Shown piece after piece: positions 46,337-58,829 of a stretch of DNA of 64,000 bases (position 1 is the stretch's first letter; the number at the start of each line of letters is the position of its first letter). A program made the position numbers and the translations under genes. The DNA comes from Pantoea sp. Eser (GTDB taxonomy: Bacteria > Pseudomonadota > Gammaproteobacteria > Enterobacterales > Enterobacteriaceae), in the NCBI GenBank assembly GCA_009830035.1, contig SZZY01000013.1:47057-111056 (forward strand). The letters are read 5' to 3'. The notes under the pieces were generated by a model. That model ran no database searches. It was not told the DNA's origin and saw only the letters and a program-made list of their open reading frames with translations.

Positions 46337-47806
46337 TTACATCATCACCACGTCAAACTGCTCCTGGGTATAGAGCGCTTCGACGTGGACTTTGACCTGT
46401 TTACCGACAAAGATTTCGACCTCTGCCAGCGCATGGGACTCATCGGTTTTCAGCGCTTCGCCGACGGTCGGCGAGACATAGACCAGGAAGCGGTCAGCAT
46501 CATAGGCACGATGTACCCGCACAATCTCACGCATGATTTCATAACAGACCGTTTCAACCGTCTTCAGCGTGCCGCGTCCTCTACACACCGGACAATCTTC
46601 ACACAGCACGTGCTCAATACTTTCACGCGTTCGTTTGCGCGTCATCTCCACCAGGCCGAGCGCCGAGAAGCCACTGATGCCGGTCTTCACCCGATCCTTG
46701 CTGAGGGCAGTCTCCAGCGAGTGCAGCACCCGACGGCGATGCTCTTCGTTGCTCATGTCGATGAAGTCGATAATGATGATGCCGCCAAGATTACGCAGTC
46801 GCAGTTGACGCGCTATCGCCTGAGTGGCTTCAACATTGGTATTAAAAATGGTATCATCAAGGTCGCGATGGCCAACAAAGGCACCGGTGTTGATGTCGAT
46901 AGTGGTCATCGCTTCGGTTTGATCGATGATCAGGTATCCGCCAGACTTTAGTCCAACTTTACGATCCAGCGAGCGCTGAATCTCGTTTTCAACATCAAAC
47001 AGATCGAATATCGGCTGTTTGCCATTGTAGAGTTCCAGCTTGCCAGCCATCTCGGGAATATATTCACCGGTGAACTCCACCAGCATATCGCAGGTCAGAC
47101 GCGAATCGACCCGGATGCGGTCCAGCGCTGCGCCGGCGAAATCGCGCAAAATGCGCTGGGCTAATGCCAGCTCACCGTAGAGCAGACAGCGGGTCTGGTT
47201 GCGCTTTTTGCGCTCGCTGACTTTGGCCCACAGACGCTTGAGAAACGCCGCGTCCTGCGCCAGCTCCTCTTCGCCGATTCCTTCTGCGGCGGTGCGGATA
47301 ATAAAGCCGCCCAGATGATCGCAATAGTCGGCGACCACCGCCTTAAGACGTTCGCGCTCTTTTTCACTGTCGATACGCTGAGAAACGCCCACGTGCGACG
47401 CGCCCAGCATAAACACCAAGTAGCGCGACGGCAGGGTGATATTGGTAGTCAGGCGTGCGCCTTTGGTGCCCAGCGGATCTTTCACCACCTGCACCACCAG
47501 GTCCTGCCCCTGACGCACCAGCTCGGCGATATCAAGCACGACGAAGTTTTTCTTTTCATCACCCGCCACACATTCGGTGTGCGGCATGATGTCTGAGGCG
47601 TGCAAAAAAGCGGCCTTATCCAGACCGATATCGACGAACGCGGCTTGCATGCCCGGCAACACCCGGCTCACCCGGCCTTTATAGATATTGCCGACGATAC
47701 CGCGTCGGGCTTCGCGCTCAATGTGGATTTCCTGCAGTATGCCACCATCAATATAGGCAACACGCGTTTCAGAAGGCGTGACGTTAACCAGTAATTCAGC
47801 CGTCAT
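46337..47806 (-). CDS. rng: Ribonuclease G
   Basis: 489 residues, as in E. coli. S1 domain (about 38-120), RNase E/G catalytic region with [28 protein letters not shown], and the zinc-link CEDCPVC. It matures the 5' end of 16S rRNA and degrades some messages. Its start overlaps the end of yhdE by 11 bases. Intact. Confidence 0.97.
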   Translation of the reverse strand: MTAELLVNVTPSETRVAYIDGGILQEIHIEREARRGIVGNIYKGRVSRVLPGMQAAFVDIGLDKAAFLHASDIMPHTECVAGDEKKNFVVLDIAELVRQGQDLVVQVVKDPLGTKGARLTTNITLPSRYLVFMLGASHVGVSQRIDSEKERERLKAVVADYCDHLGGFIIRTAAEGIGEEELAQDAAFLKRLWAKVSERKKRNQTRCLLYGELALAQRILRDFAGAALDRIRVDSRLTCDMLVEFTGEYIPEMAGKLELYNGKQPIFDLFDVENEIQRSLDRKVGLKSGGYLIIDQTEAMTTIDINTGAFVGHRDLDDTIFNTNVEATQAIARQLRLRNLGGIIIIDFIDMSNEEHRRRVLHSLETALSKDRVKTGISGFSALGLVEMTRKRTRESIEHVLCEDCPVCRGRGTLKTVETVCYEIMREIVRVHRAYDADRFLVYVSPTVGEALKTDESHALAEVEIFVGKQVKVHVEALYTQEQFDVVMM

Positions 47807-48389
47807 GTTGACCCCTTACGGCACGCAGTGACTGAAAATGACTGAGCAACTCTTCGGTCTCAACCAAAGGCAGTCCAACCACCGCGTGGTAGCTCCCATT
47901 AATTTTGCGGACAAAGTTGCCGCCCCTGCCCTGAATGCCGTATGCGCCGGCTTTATCCATCGGCTCATCGGTTGCAATATAATCGGTGATATCGGAGGCG
48001 GTTAAGGTGCGAAATGTCACATCGGTGGTCACCACACAATCCAGCGCCTGGTGACGATCGGCCAGCGCCACTGCGGTCATCAACTGATGCGTTTGCCCGG
48101 AGAGCTTATGTAGCATTTCGGCCGCATGCGCCGCATCGTGCGGCTTTTCCAGTACCTCACCGTTCAGCACCACGATCGTATCTGCGCCCAGCACCGGCAG
48201 ATCCTGCGCGGCCAGCCGGACACCCGCCTGCGCTTTGCCATTGGCCAGGCGGCGAACGTAGTTTTCTGCCACTTCATTTGGCTGACGCTGTTCTTCAACG
48301 TCAGTCACGATGCGCTCGAAGGTCAGACCAAGCTGCGTTAACAGCTCACGCCGACGCGGTGAACCGGAAGCAAGATAAAGGGTTACCAT
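47796..48389 (-). CDS. yhdE: dTTP/UTP pyrophosphatase YhdE (Maf family)
   Basis: 197 residues from [17 protein letters not shown], equal to E. coli; a longer frame to 48449 has no support. The Maf signatures SGSPRR, GADTIVV and [12 protein letters not shown] are present. It hydrolyses dTTP, UTP and modified forms. Sits between mreD and rng as in E. coli. Intact. Confidence 0.95.
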   Translation of the reverse strand: MVTLYLASGSPRRRELLTQLGLTFERIVTDVEEQRQPNEVAENYVRRLANGKAQAGVRLAAQDLPVLGADTIVVLNGEVLEKPHDAAHAAEMLHKLSGQTHQLMTAVALADRHQALDCVVTTDVTFRTLTASDITDYIATDEPMDKAGAYGIQGRGGNFVRKINGSYHAVVGLPLVETEELLSHFQSLRAVRGQHDG

Positions 48390-48397
48390 AAATTTCC

Positions 48398-48886
48398 TTA
48401 TTGAACAGCAAACTGACGACGAATCTTTCTCATGAGTAAGAATAGCCATGGCCAGAGAATACCGTCGACGACACTGCTCCAGAAAATTTCAGGTCGGAAT
48501 GAAACGTTGATAACCAGGAATTCCGCCCAGAAGACAATCACATCCATAGCCAGAGACAGCACCATAACCATTAACGCTTGCTGCCACAACGCTAAGTTGC
48601 GGAATAACTGGAACTTAAAGGCGATCAGGTAGGCGATGATGCTGAGCGCTAGCGCACGTACGCCGAGGGTGGAGCCGGCGATCAGATCCATGATGGCGCC
48701 CAGCAGGAAGCCGCTGCCGACGTTAACCCGATGCGGCAGGGCGAGCACCCAATAAGTGAGGATCAGTAACAACCATGAGGGCCGGAACATATAGATCTGA
48801 TCCGGCCACGGCATGATTTGCAGGACCAGCGCAACCAGGAAAGAGAGCCAGATGACCCAACGTCCCTGGCTACGATATCGACTCAA
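48398..48886 (-). CDS. mreD: Rod-shape protein MreD
   Basis: 162 residues, about five membrane helices. Part of the elongation machinery with MreB, MreC, RodZ, PBP2 and RodA. Its start overlaps the mreC stop by four bases. Intact. Confidence 0.95.
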   Translation of the reverse strand: MSRYRSQGRWVIWLSFLVALVLQIMPWPDQIYMFRPSWLLLILTYWVLALPHRVNVGSGFLLGAIMDLIAGSTLGVRALALSIIAYLIAFKFQLFRNLALWQQALMVMVLSLAMDVIVFWAEFLVINVSFRPEIFWSSVVDGILWPWLFLLMRKIRRQFAVQ

Positions 48887-49905
48887 GGCTGACCTCCGCT
48901 TGAACGCGAAGTACTGCCCTGTCCGGCACTGCTGGCGTTTGCCGGTGCCGGCGGGCCCATCTGGGCGGCTGGCGCTGGCGGTCCCATTTCTCCGGCTGGC
49001 GGCAGAACCTGCGGCATCATTTGCATCAGCCGTTCGTTGGCAACGCGATGCACTTCATCCTGAGGCAGCGGCATATCGCCATTGCGATCTGCACCCCACA
49101 GCAGCAGCAGATAGCGCAGACGCTGCAGGCCCGCGGTCGGATGTGCCTGAATCTCGGTATAAGCGCGTTGGGTATCGACTTTGACCGAGGAAACCACCCC
49201 CACCGGATAACCTTCCGGGAAGCGGCCGCCAATACCCGAAGTCACCAGCACGTCACCGACCCGGATATCGGTATTACCCGGCAGATGCTCAAGCTGGAGA
49301 TCTTCGGTACAGCCGTTACCGGCGGCAATGACCCGAATGTCATTACGCAATACCTGGATAGGCAGCGCATGCGATGCATCGCAAATCAGCAATACGCGGC
49401 TGGTCAGCTGACTGACCGCAATCACCTGTCCGACCACGCCTTTATCACTGATGACCGGCTGACCTTCATAGACACCGTTAACGCTGCCTTTGTCGATCAC
49501 CACCTGGTCGGTATAAGGGTCAGTGCCGGTTGAGATGATCTGCGTTACCATCTTTTGCTCGTCCTGACGCAGCGGTGAACCCAGCAGTTCACGCAGGCGT
49601 GCGTTTTCCTGCTCGTATTGCCCCAGCATTAGCAGGTTACTGTTTTTCAGAAAGAGCTCGCGACGTAAGGCTTTGTTTTCCTGCTCAAGCTGCTGACGTG
49701 ATGCCAGCGAATCCGACACGCCATCCAGAATCTGGCGCGGCCCATTGGCCAGGAAATAAAACGGACTGACCGACGTATCCAGATAGTTGCGTATTTGGGT
49801 AAAAGAACCCACACGGCTGCCAGCAATGATAATGGCAATCGCCACGATGACGGCCAGGAAAAGACGCAACTGCAGGGATGGTCCCCTGCTAAAAATCGGC
49901 TTCAT
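48883..49905 (-). CDS. mreC: Rod-shape protein MreC
   Basis: 340 residues from [19 protein letters not shown]; the open frame extends 34 codons further but without conservation. One membrane anchor (about 12-32), a coiled coil (about 65-105) and two beta-barrel domains; the C-terminal tail is rich in Pro, Ala and Gln. Links MreB to cell-wall synthases. Intact. Confidence 0.95.
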   Translation of the reverse strand: MKPIFSRGPSLQLRLFLAVIVAIAIIIAGSRVGSFTQIRNYLDTSVSPFYFLANGPRQILDGVSDSLASRQQLEQENKALRRELFLKNSNLLMLGQYEQENARLRELLGSPLRQDEQKMVTQIISTGTDPYTDQVVIDKGSVNGVYEGQPVISDKGVVGQVIAVSQLTSRVLLICDASHALPIQVLRNDIRVIAAGNGCTEDLQLEHLPGNTDIRVGDVLVTSGIGGRFPEGYPVGVVSSVKVDTQRAYTEIQAHPTAGLQRLRYLLLLWGADRNGDMPLPQDEVHRVANERLMQMMPQVLPPAGEMGPPAPAAQMGPPAPANASSAGQGSTSRSSGGQP

Positions 49906-50053
49906 ATAATCTGCGTGATCCTCGACGACAGGTAAGGAAGCCCGGTATGAAACCGTGCTTCCCTGAGCTGGACGCATTGCAACGGCGCATAGCGCGCCGG
50001 TTGACACGCAACTTCCTGCGCATCGTCATGATGTTCTCAGCCGGTTGAGGCAA

Positions 50054-51405
<1,352 letters not shown>

Positions 51406-52935
51406 CTAAATACGGTAACGTCGAGAATACTTGTTCACATTACTGTTTACCGGCTGCGAAGGGGCAAAGAAGTCACCCTGTCCGCCCGCAACCCCTAACG
51501 CCACCAGCGTCTGCCACTTTGCTTTAGTGCGAAAGCCGGCAGCGAACACCTGGGTATGGGTCGATTTGCACACTTCCAGCAGGCTCTGCACAAACAGCTG
51601 ATTTTCAGTGCGGCGCTCATATTGCGTACCAGACCGGCATCAAGTTTGATCAGTTCAACCGGAAGCTGGCGAATGTAGTCGCTGCTGACCACGGTTAAAC
51701 CGGCCTGATTAACCGCGACACGACAGCCAAATGCCTTAAGGGCGCGGAACACCGGCGTTAAACGGCTGATGTGTTGACAGACATCTGCCTCGGCAAGTTC
51801 AAATAAAAATCGCTTTCTTTAGCCCTTTAGGGCATTGCAGCAATATATTCTGCAACCAGAGCACGAAAGATCGGTGCAGCAGCGAGTCGATAGTGACCGG
51901 TATCACTAGCGTCTCTTCCGGCCAGAGTTCAGATAAGGCGGCAATGCGGGTGACCAGCTGGCGATCCCAGCTATCGGCCATGCCGAGCTGCTGTACCAGC
52001 GGCATATATTCCGCTGCCAGCACCTCTTTATCGCCACCAAAGATACGAGTCAGCATCACGCGATGCTGCACCTTGCCTTCAATATTGACCGCCGGTTTCT
52101 GAGACAGGCGCGGACCGCCGCGGCTGAGAGTATTTTCCAGCAGGGTACGCCGGCGCACGCTTCCGCGTCCGGCATCCTCCTGATCCTCCAGCAGCGTGGC
52201 GAGCTGGCTATCAAAGAACAGGCGATTATTCAGACCGGTACGGCCATCCTGAGCAGCAAAGGTGCGGATCAGCGTATCGGTACGCAAACGCTGTTCACCG
52301 GCTTCCTTTAAATCGGTGAGCAGTACATCCAGCGCGCGGCTCGCCCTGGGCGGCCACTCATCCAGATTACGTTTCGGTACCACCCCACGCTCACCGTCAA
52401 TAATCGCCTCTGCGCATATTTCCAGGTGCTCCATGCCGCGCCACTGGCGACGTAGCCAGCGGTGCAAAATAAACAGCAGCAGGCTCATCACCAGTACCAC
52501 CGTCGACACCGTGCCCATCGCATAGGTCCCGATAATCGAGCGCAGCCAGGTCCGGGCGGGATCGAGGGTGACAACCCGTACGTTCACCCCGGGCTGATGG
52601 ATTAACGGCACATCAAACTGGATGAAGCGATTGGGCTGGTGGTCGAGCATCAGGTTTTCGTGACGGGAAAGAGAGAAAAAGATGTGGTCGCCGCTGTAGA
52701 GTTGAATCTGCTCGGCATTAATGATCGGCATTAATCGGGTAATCCAGCCGTGCAACTGGTCGGGCGACTGGACAAGCAGCGCCTGATCCACCTCGGTTGC
52801 TAGTACCTGCGCGCGCTGTTCTCCCCGCTGTTGGCTGAACCGGAAAACGCTAAAAGCACAGCCCACCAGCATTAATAACATTGCCAGTATGCTAAGAAAG
52901 GTAATAAACGCAGATAGTTTTGTGGTTAATCGCAT
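51406..52935 (-). pseudogene. csrD: CsrD, regulator of CsrB/CsrC decay, GGDEF domain deleted and frameshifted
   Basis: CsrD (646 residues in E. coli) targets the small RNAs CsrB and CsrC for RNase E decay. Two membrane segments and the HAMP-like linker are intact to RTFAAQDGRTGLNNRLFFD. At about 52168 some 125 residues, nearly the whole GGDEF domain, are missing in frame (LEDQEDAGR runs into GSVRRRTLLEN). The EAL-like domain is then frameshifted near 51815 and again near 51595; the correct ending GGQGDFFAPSQPVNSN reaches 51406. Three independent lesions. Confidence 0.92.
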
Positions 52936-53220
52936 CCCTGTGCCTGTGTTACTGCGGTGATAACCGGATCACCCAACCTTGTACCGTTAGCCTGACGAAA
53001 ACGCGAGCAAAATAGCATAATTTGCATTTAGCGACAGTGTCGTGACGACTGAAGCGGAAGTATATCGTTGGGAAAGCGGAGCTGACGTTGATCCCGGCGC
53101 TTTTCGGCGCATTCTCATCGACGCCGGCAACCAAGAAATTTCACATTTTAACGGCGAAACTGGCTGCGATCGGTAATAGTCATCATGCTGGTCAATAAGA
53201 CCACGGCTGGAGAATGCACT

Positions 53221-54216
53221 ATGAAGAGCAATAATTATCTGACGGAAGCCGACGTAACGCCGGAAAGCATCTTTAATATGACGCGCCGCCAGGTGCTAAA
53301 AACGCTGGGCCTGAGTGCAGCGGCGATCGGCCTGCCGGGCGTGGCCAATGCGGACATTCTCAGCTGGTTTAAAGGCAACGATAGCCCGCCCCCGCCGGTC
53401 GGGCGCTGGACTTTATCAAGCAGCCACAATATCAGGCCGACCTGACCTTAACGCCGGCAGAGAAGGTTTCTGGCTATAACAACTTTTATGAGTTTGGCCT
53501 GGATAAAGCCGATCCCGCAGCCAATGCCGGCACGCTGAAAACCGATCCCTGGAAACTGACATTGATGGCGAAGTGGCGAAGCCGATCACCCTAGACATGG
53601 ATGACATCTTCAAACGGTTTGCCATGGAGCAGCGTATCTACCGCATGCGCTGTGTCGAGGCCTAGTCGATGGTGGTGCCGTAGGTCGGTTTTGAGCTGAA
53701 TAAGCTGATTTCTCTGGCTGAACCCACCAGCAAAGCGCGTTTCGTCGCCTTTCAGACGCTGTACGACCCTGAACAGATGCCGGGCCAGAAAGACCATTTT
53801 ATCGGCGGCGGGCTGAATTATCCCTATGTTGAAGGGCTACGGCTTGATGAAGCGATGCACCCTTTGACGCTGCTGAGCACCGGCGTCTATGGTAAGGCGT
53901 TCCGCCCCAGAACGGCGCGCCGATTCGCCTGACGGTGCCGTGGAAGTACGGCTTTAAAGGCATTAAATCGATCGTCAAAATCACCCTGACCGCTAATCAG
54001 CCGCCGACCACCTGGAACCAGATTGCGGCGGATGAGTATGGCTTGTATGCCAATGTCAATCCGCACGTTAATCATCCGCGCTGGTCGCAGGCCACCGAGC
54101 GCTTTATTGGCCCCGGCGGCAGCCCGAAAGTGGAGCGTCAACCTACCCTGCTGTTTAACGGCTACGCCGATCAGGTCGCTTCACTCTATCGCGGACTCGA
54201 CCTGCGGGAGAATTAA
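53221..54216 (+). pseudogene. msrP: Periplasmic methionine sulfoxide reductase catalytic subunit MsrP, decayed
   Basis: MsrP (YedY) is a Tat-exported molybdopterin enzyme. The Tat signal ([15 protein letters not shown]) is good. Frameshifts lie near 53405, 53565 and 53905. Two in-frame TAG codons, 53663-53665 and 53681-53683, replace the Trp residues of the family motif CVEAWSMVVPW; the molybdenum-ligand Cys just before them is kept. The first TAG is in GCC-TAG-TCG, a former Dcm site; the second is in CCG-TAG-GTC and is not. A Leu CTA in CCTAG context lies at 53591-53594. Confidence 0.93.
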
Positions 54217-54219
54217 TAA

Positions 54220-54495
54220 GTGGTACGCCTGTCGTTAAAACAGATCATCTGGCTCAAGGTGATCCTGCATCTGGCGGCTCTGTTGCCGTTGGTTTATCTG
54301 ATCCTTGCCGCCATGCAGGACGGATTAAGCGCAGACCCGGCGAAGGATATTCAACATTTTACGGGGCGCATGGCGCTGAAACTGCTGCTGGTATCACCTC
54401 TGGCGCGCTATGGCAAACAGCCGCTGTTGATCCGCACCCGACTATCTGCTAAAAGATGTGGCCTTCGGGTCACATCCGATCATCTTCGCAGATAA
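54220..54495 (+). pseudogene. msrQ: Heme membrane subunit MsrQ, truncated
   Basis: The first membrane helices of MsrQ can be read ([22 protein letters not shown], then [19 protein letters not shown]), with about six residues missing before [16 protein letters not shown]. Homology stops at about 54445; the remaining two thirds of the protein (about 211 residues in E. coli) are gone. The open frame ends at 54495 with unrelated residues. It starts four bases after msrP, as in the normal msrPQ operon. Confidence 0.88.
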
Positions 54496-54646
54496 GACCA
54501 GTATTTTGCTGCGAAATGACACGAAACGGATATAATGCCCGGCTTTATTGCAAAGCGGGTCTTGTTTTTCATCGAGAAAGGTGACCAATGGAGATTGGCA
54601 AGGTATTTTACGCGATGCCTCAATGATTGCGGGAGATGGCAGCAAG

Positions 54647-55099
54647 ATGGCGCATAAATTACATATTCTGCTTTTAAACGGACCCAACCTGAATCTGTTG
54701 GGAAGCCGTGAACCTGACAAGTATGGTCATACCACACTGCAGCAGATTGTTGACGATCTTGCACGTCAGGCAGACCAACTGAATGTGGAGTTAAGCCACT
54801 TGCAATCCAACGCTGAGTTTCAGCTGATTGATCGCATTCATGAGGCCAAAGGCAATGTGGATTACATCATTATCAATCCTGCCGCGTTTACCCATACCAG
54901 CGTCGCGCTGCGTGATGCCATGTTAGCGGTTTCAATTCCGTTTATTGAGGTTCATCTCTCAAATGTGCATGCACGCGAGCCCTTCCGCCATCACTCCTAT
55001 CTTTCTGATGTATCAGCTGGCGTCATCTGTGGGCTTGGCGATGACGGCTACACATGGGCTTTACAAACGGCAGTAAAACGCCTGTCTCAAACTAATTAA
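54647..55099 (+). CDS. aroQ: Type II 3-dehydroquinate dehydratase
   Basis: 150 residues from [19 protein letters not shown]; an upstream in-frame ATG at 54548 has no conservation. Active-site features [10 protein letters not shown] (Tyr), NPAAFTHTS and the [15 protein letters not shown] lid with His and Arg are present. It makes 3-dehydroshikimate in the shikimate pathway. E. coli uses the unrelated AroD instead. Upstream of accBC, as in other Erwiniaceae and Yersinia. Intact. Confidence 0.96.
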   Translation: MAHKLHILLLNGPNLNLLGSREPDKYGHTTLQQIVDDLARQADQLNVELSHLQSNAEFQLIDRIHEAKGNVDYIIINPAAFTHTSVALRDAMLAVSIPFIEVHLSNVHAREPFRHHSYLSDVSAGVICGLGDDGYTWALQTAVKRLSQTN

Positions 55100-55124
55100 T
55101 CAAACTGAGTACGGAACCCCACTC

Positions 55125-55586
55125 ATGGATATTCGTAAAATTAAAAAACTGATCGAACTGGTTGAAGAATCTGGCATCTCCGAGCTGGAAATCTCCGAGG
55201 GCGAAGAGTCCGTTCGTATCAGCCGTGCACCTGCAAATGTTGGCTATCCGATGATGCAACAGGCTTATGCTGCGCCAGTACAGCAACCTGCCCTGGCGAC
55301 CACCGTGGCACCGGTTGCTGCCATCGCGGAAGCGGCGCCAGCAGAAATCAGCGGCCACATCGTGCGTTCGCCGATGGTCGGGACGTTCTATCGCACCCCG
55401 AGCCCGGATGCGAAAGCCTTCGTCGAAGTGGGTCAGAAAGTTAACGCTGGCGATACCCTGTGCATCGTCGAAGCCATGAAGATGATGAACCAGATCGAAG
55501 CCGACAAGTCTGGTGTGGTGAAAGCCATTCTGGTCGAGAGTGGTCAGCCGGTCGAATTTGACGAGCCACTGGTTGTCATCGAATAA
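55125..55586 (+). CDS. accB: Biotin carboxyl carrier protein of acetyl-CoA carboxylase
   Basis: 153 residues (E. coli 156). N-terminal helix region, an Ala/Pro/Val linker (about 50-75), and the biotinyl domain with the modified K119 in EAMKMMNQI and the protruding-thumb segment after RSPMVGTFY. Carries CO2 on biotin for malonyl-CoA synthesis. Eleven bases before accC, co-transcribed. Intact. Confidence 0.98.
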   Translation: MDIRKIKKLIELVEESGISELEISEGEESVRISRAPANVGYPMMQQAYAAPVQQPALATTVAPVAAIAEAAPAEISGHIVRSPMVGTFYRTPSPDAKAFVEVGQKVNAGDTLCIVEAMKMMNQIEADKSGVVKAILVESGQPVEFDEPLVVIE

Positions 55587-55597
55587 CGGGGCGGACC

Positions 55598-56947
55598 ATG
55601 CTGGATAAAATTGTTATTGCTAACCGCGGTGAGATCGCGCTGCGCATTCTGCGTGCCTGCAAAGAACTGGGCATCAAGACTGTGGCGGTACACTCAAGCG
55701 TGGACCGTGACCTGAAGCACGTGCTGCTGGCGGACGAAACCGTCTGCATCGGCCCGGCACAGTCAGTCAAAAGTTACCTCAACATCCCGGCGCTGATCTC
55801 CGCAGCGGAAATCACCGGCGCGGTGGCGATTCACCCTGGCTACGGCTTCCTGTCTGAGAATGCTGATTTTGCCGAGCAGGTTGAGCGCTCAGGCTTTATC
55901 TTTATTGGCCCGAAAGCCGATACCATTCGCCTGATGGGCGATAAAGTGTCAGCGATTAACGCCATGAAGAAAGCCGGTGTGCCAACCGTTCCCGGTTCTG
56001 ACGGATCGCTAACCGATGACATGGAAAAGAACCGTGCCTTCGCTAAGCGCATCGGTTACCCGGTGATCATCAAAGCCTCCGGCGGCGGCGGCGGTCGTGG
56101 TATGCGCGTAGTGCGCAGCGACAAAGATCTGGAACAATCCGTCAACATGACGAAAGCGGAAGCCAAAGCGGCTTTCAACAACGACATGGTTTATATGGAG
56201 AAATATCTGGAGAATCCGCGTCACATCGAGATTCAGGTACTGGCCGATGGTCAGGGCAACGCCATCTATCTGGGCGAACGCGACTGCTCAATGCAGCGTC
56301 GTCACCAGAAAGTAGTGGAAGAAGCGCCAGCGCCAGGCATTACGCCGGAACTGCGCAGCTTCATCGGCGATCGCTGTGCCAAAGCCTGTATTGAGATTGG
56401 CTACCGCGGTGCAGGTACTTTCGAGTTCCTGTATGAAAACGGCGAGTTCTACTTCATTGAGATGAACACCCGTATTCAGGTAGAGCATCCGGTGACCGAG
56501 ATGATTACCGGCGTCGACCTGATCAAAGAGCAGCTGCGTATCGCTGCCGGTCAGCCGCTGTCGATCAAACAGGAAGATGTGATTATTCGCGGACATGCGG
56601 TTGAATGCCGTATCAATGCTGAAGATCCGGTTTCCTTCCTGCCGAGCCCGGGCAAGATCACCCGTTTCCATGCGCCAGGCGGTTTCGGCGTGCGCTGGGA
56701 GTCGCATATTTACTCCGGTTACAGCGTGCCGCCTTACTACGATTCCATGATCGGCAAGCTGATCACCTACGGCGAAACCCGTGAGGTGGCGATTGCCCGC
56801 ATGAAGAATGCGCTGGCGGAACTGATCATCGACGGTATCAAGACCAACATTGAACTGCAGATGAAGATCATGTCTTACGAAAACTTCCAGCACGGTGGAA
56901 CCAATATCCACTATCTGGAGAAAAAACTCGGCTTGCTCGAGAAGTAA
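55598..56947 (+). CDS. accC: Acetyl-CoA carboxylase, biotin carboxylase subunit
   Basis: 449 residues, the E. coli length. Pre-ATP-grasp domain ([18 protein letters not shown]), glycine loop [14 protein letters not shown], catalytic [20 protein letters not shown]. Carboxylates biotin on AccB using bicarbonate and ATP. Intact. Confidence 0.98.
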   Translation: MLDKIVIANRGEIALRILRACKELGIKTVAVHSSVDRDLKHVLLADETVCIGPAQSVKSYLNIPALISAAEITGAVAIHPGYGFLSENADFAEQVERSGFIFIGPKADTIRLMGDKVSAINAMKKAGVPTVPGSDGSLTDDMEKNRAFAKRIGYPVIIKASGGGGGRGMRVVRSDKDLEQSVNMTKAEAKAAFNNDMVYMEKYLENPRHIEIQVLADGQGNAIYLGERDCSMQRRHQKVVEEAPAPGITPELRSFIGDRCAKACIEIGYRGAGTFEFLYENGEFYFIEMNTRIQVEHPVTEMITGVDLIKEQLRIAAGQPLSIKQEDVIIRGHAVECRINAEDPVSFLPSPGKITRFHAPGGFGVRWESHIYSGYSVPPYYDSMIGKLITYGETREVAIARMKNALAELIIDGIKTNIELQMKIMSYENFQHGGTNIHYLEKKLGLLEK

Positions 56948-56969
56948 TTCGCAACGCTGAGTTAGTCTG

Positions 56970-56993
56970 AGGCCGGTTAATCCGGCCTTTTTC
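56970..56993 (+). terminator. Terminator after accBC
   Basis: AGGCCGG and CCGGCCT pair around TTAAT, followed by TTTTTCTTTT. It lies 22 bases past the accC stop. Confidence 0.88.
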
Positions 56994-57020
56994 TTTTGCC
57001 GCTGGCGTTAAGGTTGAAAC

Positions 57021-57197
57021 ATGGATGCTCGTTTTATACAGGCGCATAAAGAGGCCCGCTGGTCACTCTATCTGACCCTGCTCTGGCTGGCCGTTTGGGG
57101 GCTTTCCGCCTGGTTGGGCGGGAGCGAAACGGGGATCACCGGCTTGCCGCGCTGTCAGTCTTCGCGGTCCGTAAACAGCGTCAGGGCAACTTTCTGA
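57021..57197 (+). pseudogene. yhdT: Small membrane protein YhdT, cut off by deletion
   Basis: Residues 1-44 match the first half of YhdT (MDARFIQAHKEARWSLYL, one membrane helix, then TGITGLPR). Just after this, at about 57145-57152, the DNA switches to panF coding sequence in another frame, so the second membrane helix of YhdT and the start of panF are missing. The open frame ends at 57197 with unrelated residues. Confidence 0.88.
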
Positions 57198-57567
57198 CTG
57201 AATACTTTCTTGGCAGCCGCTCCATGGCGGGTTCGTTCTGGCCATGACCCTGACCACCACCTATATCAGCGCCAGCTCGTTTATTGGTGGGCCCGGTGCC
57301 GCCTACAAATATGGTCTGGGATGGGTACTGCTGGCGTTTGGCGGCCTGGAAGCAGTATTCCTCTGGCCGCTGGTGCTGGGGCTTTACTGGGAACGCGCCA
57401 ACGCCGCGGGCGCCGTTACCGGCATGGTCACCGGCGGCGGTTGCTACGCGTTTCTGGCGAGCCTTAACCTGCAAATCATGTGATTCCACCCGATTGTGCC
57501 TTCCCTGCTTTTAAGCTTGCTGGCATTTTTAGTCGGCAACCTGTTTGGGCGCGCGCCGCAACATTGA
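57145..57567 (+). pseudogene. panF: Sodium/pantothenate symporter PanF, about 70% deleted
   Basis: Three remnants of the 483-residue symporter. First, residues from about 17 onward (LSVFAVRKQRQGNFLTEYFLGSR), lacking the start codon. Second, after a frameshift near 57235, LAMTLTTTYISASSFIGG to GLGWVLLA. Third, joined without a gap, FGGLEAVFLWPLVLGLYW to the C-terminus. In the complete protein the second and third parts are separated by about 310 residues, and both borders read LLA, so the deletion used a short repeat. A TGA at 57481-57483 replaces a conserved Gly before FHPIVPSLL. Confidence 0.92.
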
Positions 57568-57583
57568 ATGTAAGAGAGACGTT

Positions 57584-58460
57584 ATGCCGTGGATTCAAAT
57601 CAAGATAAACAGCTCGGGTGAACACGCTGAGACGCTGAGTGATGTGCTGATGGAGACCGGTGCTGTTTCGGCCACTTTTCAGGATACGCATGACAACCCG
57701 GTCTATGAGCCGTTGCCGGGCGAAACCCGCCTGTGGGGCGATACTGACGTTATCGGCCTGTTCGATGCCGAAAGTGATATGGCTGAGATCGTCGCTGAAC
57801 TGGCGCAACATCCACTGTTAAGTGCTGATTTTCGATATAAGATCGAACAGATCGAGGATAAAGACTGGTAACGCGAGTGGATGGAAAACTTTCACCCAAT
57901 GCGTTTTGGCGAGCGGCTGTGGATCTGTCCAAGCTGGCGCGATGTGCCGGATCCCGAGGCGGTGAACGTGATCCTCGATCCGGGCCTGGCGTTCGGCACC
58001 GGCACGCATCCGACCACGTCGCTCTGCCTGACCTAGCTGGATGGGCTGGATCTGACCGGTAAAACGGTGATCGACTTTGGGTGTGGCTCAGGGATCCTGG
58101 CGATCGCTGCGCTCAAGCGCGGCGCAGGCGATTGGTATCGATATCGATCCACACGCGATCCAGGCCAGCCGCGCTAACGCTGAGCGCAATGGCGTCTCCG
58201 ATCGTCTGTCGCTCTACCTGCCCCACCAGCAGCCGGAAAATCTGCAGGCGGATGTGGTGGTCGCCAATATCCTGGCGGGCCCGTTACGTGAGCTGGCACC
58301 GCTGATTAGCGTACTGCCGAAGCCGGGCGGCCATCTGGGACTCTCTGGCGTACTGGAGAGCCAGGCGGAAGGCGTCTGCGAAGCCTATGCAGCGCAGTTC
58401 GCGCTCGACCCGGTGGCCGTAAAAGAAGAGTGGTGCCGGATTACCGGTGTGAAGGCCTGA
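57584..58460 (+). pseudogene. prmA: Ribosomal protein L11 methyltransferase PrmA, three lesions
   Basis: PrmA trimethylates lysines and the N-terminus of L11. The start MPWIQIKIN is good. A TAA at 57869-57871 replaces Glu in KDWEREW, a TAG at 58034-58036 replaces Trp (LCLQWLD in E. coli), and a small indel near 58128 shifts the frame just after the SAM motif [33 protein letters not shown] and the C-terminus continue in the other frame to 58460. The TAG lies in ACC-TAG-CTG, a former Dcm site. Confidence 0.93.
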
Positions 58461-58532
58461 TTCCGCGAAGCGCGGTCGTTGCCTGAACGCCCTCCAGGTC
58501 AGCGCTGAAAGGGCTTAACAGCATATTCAGCC

Positions 58533-58560
58533 AGCCCGTAGCTTAAGTTACGGGCTTTCT
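58533..58560 (+). terminator. Terminator after prmA
   Basis: AGCCCGTA and TACGGGCT form an 8-bp stem with a GCTTAAGT loop, followed by TTCT. The T-run is short, so termination may be partial. Confidence 0.65.
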
Positions 58561-58759
58561 GCATTATCAATGGTTGCTTGTATCTTTAATCACGGCATGT
58601 GACGTTTATTATCTGGCTAAGAGATCTGCTTTTTCGGAAAAATGTTTGCTCACAATTTCAGCATAAATCTATAATGTAATGATATTTAAGACTAATTTGT
58701 AAGTCGAGCAGTAATCACCCGGATTTCATTGATCTTTCTTGCCAATTGTTCAAAGTTTG

Positions 58760-58800
58760 GCCTTTCATCTTCCGGAAAAAATGCGTAATATACGCCGCCT
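58760..58800 (+). promoter_or_regulatory. dusB-fis promoter with GC-rich discriminator
   Basis: TAATAT at 58786-58791 is a near-perfect -10 element, immediately followed by the GC-rich CGCCGCC (58793-58799). A GC discriminator after the -10 is the mark of promoters under stringent control, as known for E. coli fis. TTTCAT at about 58763-58768 is a weak -35 at the right distance. Confidence 0.65.
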
Positions 58801-58829
58801 TGCAGACACAGTATGGCCATACTGACTTC

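Larger units (their letters stand above)
58461..58829. other. Spacer between prmA and dusB-fis
   Basis: About 370 bases without a gene. It contains the terminator after prmA, then an AT-rich stretch (58560-58700) of the kind that carries Fis sites upstream of the fis operon in E. coli, and the dusB-fis promoter, listed separately. Confidence 0.6.
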
